Of a DNA stretch of 64,000 nucleotides, positions 62,412-64,000 are shown in pieces (position 1 is the first letter of the stretch; each line of letters begins with the position of its first letter). A program made the position numbers and the translations under genes. The stretch is taken from the NCBI RefSeq assembly GCF_001375595.1, contig NZ_CVJQ01000001.1, forward strand, positions 806,001 to 870,000. The letters are read 5' to 3'. The notes under the pieces were generated by a model. The model was given only the letters and a program-made list of their open reading frames with translations. It was not told where the DNA came from and did not search any database. The stretch comes from Phenylobacterium immobile (ATCC 35973). GTDB taxonomy: Bacteria > Pseudomonadota > Alphaproteobacteria > Caulobacterales > Caulobacteraceae.

Positions 62412-62909
62412 ATGGCGCTTTCGTCCAACGACGCTTTCGCCGCATCGGGCGGGTCGCGGCGGCGCCGGCGCAGCCGCAAGGGCGCGCTGTCGGAGATCAA
62501 CGTCACGCCGCTGGTCGATGTGATGCTGGTGCTGCTGATCATCTTCATGATCTCAGCGCCGCTTCTGACGGTGGGCGTCGAGGTGGAGCTGCCGAAGACC
62601 GAGGCCGGCGCCATGGAGGACCAGTCCAAGCCGATCAACGTTTCGATCCGCGCGGACGGTTCGATCTTCGTCCAGGAGGACGCGGTCGCCTTCACTGGAC
62701 TGGCGCCGCGCCTGCGCGAGATGGCGGGCGAGGAGTCCAAGACGCCGATCTATGTCAGGGCCGACGGCCGAGCATCCTATTCGGTGGTGGCCCAGGTGAT
62801 GGCGGCGTTATCGAGTTCGGGATTCACAACGATCAACCTCATCACCGACACCGGCGGACCGTCGTCGGGCGCTCGCGCCCAAGCCTCAGCGGAGGCGCCG
62901 GACCAGTGA
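62412..62909 (+). CDS. tolR: Tol-Pal system protein TolR
   Basis: A 165-aa inner-membrane protein with one transmembrane helix (VDVMLVLLIIFMISAPLL near residues 36-53), which carries the proton-conducting Asp, and a periplasmic domain (about 60-155). The basic N-terminus RRRRRSRKG is cytosolic. It partners TolQ. Its stop overlaps the tolA GTG (GTGA). Confidence 0.94.
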   Translation: MALSSNDAFAASGGSRRRRRSRKGALSEINVTPLVDVMLVLLIIFMISAPLLTVGVEVELPKTEAGAMEDQSKPINVSIRADGSIFVQEDAVAFTGLAPRLREMAGEESKTPIYVRADGRASYSVVAQVMAALSSSGFTTINLITDTGGPSSGARAQASAEAPDQ

Positions 62910-63703
62910 GTCGGCGGAGCGAATTCTCGCCTGCGCTCATCGCCTCGTTCGCCCTGCATGCGAGCGTGATGCTGGCTCTTTTGTTTCTGGCGCGCCTCCC
63001 CCGCGATCTGCAGCTCGGCGCCTCGGTGCCCGTGAATCTCGTCGCCAATGGCCCAACCACCGACCTTGCGCCGGCCGTCGAGGCGCCGGAAGAGGCGCCG
63101 GCGCAGACCGAAGACCCCGTACCCGAAGCGCCGACGCCGCCGGCCGCCCCGGTTCCCGCGCCGCAGCCTAAGCCTGTTCCGCCGAAGCCGGCGCCGCCGA
63201 AGCCCACGCCTGCGCCCACGCCTGCGCCGCGGCCTGCGCCGACGCCGAAGCCCGTGCCCGCCAAGCCTGCGCCCAAGCCGCAGAAGACCCTGGATCTCGA
63301 CGCCCTGGCCGCCAGCCTGGGGGGCCGCACGTCGTCGGCGCAACGTGGGCCTTCTCGGCCTCAGACCGCCCAGCAGGCCAGGCCGGACCTCGGCTCCGGC
63401 GCCGTCGCCGCGGCGGTATCGGGGATGGGCGAGGAGATTCAGCGGCGCTGGAATCCCAACTGCAACGTCGAAGGCGGCCGTGACGTGCGCCTGCGCGTCA
63501 ATTTTCAGCTCGGCATGGCCGGCCAAGTCGTCGGAACGCCCACTGTCCAGGTCCTGAGCGCACCCGGCCCCGTCGCCGAGGCGGCCAAGGATCGCGCGGT
63601 GCGTGCGCTCTATGCGGCCTCGCCGTTCCGCAGCGTGCCGCGCGACCTTTACGGGCAGAGCTTCAACATTAACTTCGCGGCTCAGAAGGCGTGCGACTAC
63701 TGA
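62906..63703 (+). CDS. tolA: Tol-Pal system protein TolA
   Basis: A 265-aa protein with an N-terminal transmembrane helix (about residues 10-28, LIASFALHASVMLALLF), a Pro/Ala/Lys-rich stalk (about 50-130, repeats such as KPVPPKPAPPKPTP) and a C-terminal domain (about 160-264) that contacts TolB/Pal (MGEEIQRRWNPNCNVEGGRD). The stalk is proline-rich, unlike the helical stalk of E. coli TolA. The start is GTG at 62906. The tolB ATG follows closely. Confidence 0.9.
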   Translation: MSRRSEFSPALIASFALHASVMLALLFLARLPRDLQLGASVPVNLVANGPTTDLAPAVEAPEEAPAQTEDPVPEAPTPPAAPVPAPQPKPVPPKPAPPKPTPAPTPAPRPAPTPKPVPAKPAPKPQKTLDLDALAASLGGRTSSAQRGPSRPQTAQQARPDLGSGAVAAAVSGMGEEIQRRWNPNCNVEGGRDVRLRVNFQLGMAGQVVGTPTVQVLSAPGPVAEAAKDRAVRALYAASPFRSVPRDLYGQSFNINFAAQKACDY

Positions 63704-63726
63704 TGACGACCAACCGGAGCCCCGCC

Positions 63727-64000
63727 ATGGCGATCAAGTCCCTGCTGCTCGCGCTGTGCGCGGCCTTCGCGCTCGGCGGTCTCGCCGCCCAACCGGCCGC
63801 GGCGGCCATCGAGGTCAATGTCAACCGCGGCGACGTCCAGCCGCTGCCGATCGCCATCCCGGCATTTGGCGGCGGCCAGCTGGGGTCCGATATCGCGGGC
63901 GTCATCAGCGCGAACCTGCAGCGCTCGGGCCTGTTTCGGCCTATCGACCCGGCGAGCTTCGTCGAGCGTGACCTGAACGCCGCCATCCAGCCGCAGTTCG
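63727..64000 (+). CDS. tolB: Tol-Pal system protein TolB, N-terminal part
   Basis: The first 91 residues, cut by the window end. A signal peptide (about residues 1-27, ending AAAA) is followed by VNRGDVQPLPIAIPAF and IAGVISANLQRSGLFRPIDP, the start of the TolB N-terminal domain that binds TolA. The ATG at 63727 has GGAG upstream; an ATG at 63703 touching the tolA stop is in frame and possible. Confidence 0.92.
   Translation, partial: MAIKSLLLALCAAFALGGLAAQPAAAAIEVNVNRGDVQPLPIAIPAFGGGQLGSDIAGVISANLQRSGLFRPIDPASFVERDLNAAIQPQF

Overview
The window is chromosomal DNA of a high-GC alphaproteobacterium, most likely Caulobacteraceae (Caulobacter/Phenylobacterium type). The evidence is the dense coding, the TonB-dependent receptor beside a TPR-sulfotransferase, the Entner-Doudoroff genes, the ruvCAB-ybgC-tolQRAB order, FixLJ/FixK signalling and EcfG-type promoter motifs. 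I see no insertion sequence, prophage or CRISPR array. The three tRNA genes (Ala-CGC, Thr-CGT, Ser-CGA) all lie on the minus strand.

Layout. 1-10.7 kb is housekeeping: the end of a dicarboxylate symporter, htpX, a YcaQ-like DNA glycosylase, a class II aldolase, PPK2, rsmE, glutamate-cysteine ligase, a POT peptide transporter, a DUF481 beta-barrel and a cupin. 10.7-15.3 kb holds a TonB receptor, a TPR-sulfotransferase and a secreted repeat protein. 15.4-21.3 kb holds a CorC/HlyC protein, an acetyltransferase, yggT, a sirtuin, two tRNAs and a hydroxyacid dehydrogenase. 21.4-25.3 kb is a tcuR-tcuA-tcuB-like set (LysR regulator, flavoprotein, Fe-S/membrane protein), followed by a convergent Rieske oxygenase.

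27.5-39.8 kb is the most unusual part, an oxygen-responsive island. It encodes a haem-PAS FixL, FixJ, a receiver-only protein and a FixK-type Crp/Fnr regulator. Around these lie two c-type cytochromes, a second Rieske oxygenase, a lipoyl-like protein with no lysine, several small membrane proteins, an SDR, a LOG protein, a PPOX-fold protein and a universal stress protein. FNR/FixK-type boxes (TTGA-N6-TCAA class) stand in front of several of these genes. The fixK and usp genes share a long promoter motif with a CTACGTAG core, probably the FixJ site. The suggested circuit is FixL to FixJ, FixJ to fixK and usp, and FixK to the rest. No terminal oxidase is present in the window.

39.9-47.7 kb has a pgl-edd-glk-eda operon without zwf, and a divergent glycosyltransferase plus glucosidase pair. 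47.7-52.1 kb is a divergent lipid-modification cluster (DUF1365 and FAD oxidoreductase against DUF1295, Cfa-like methyltransferase and DUF2177) arranged around a 54-bp imperfect palindrome. 52.2-58.9 kb has a DegT aminotransferase, a small EcfG-type stress gene, yebC, sod, a cyclophilin, a hybrid kinase and an RcnB-like protein. 59-64 kb is ruvC-ruvA-ruvB-ybgC-tolQ-tolR-tolA-tolB, with tolB cut by the window end.

All functions are read from sequence motifs and family knowledge without database searches. Start sites were chosen from Shine-Dalgarno signals, signal peptides and overlaps.
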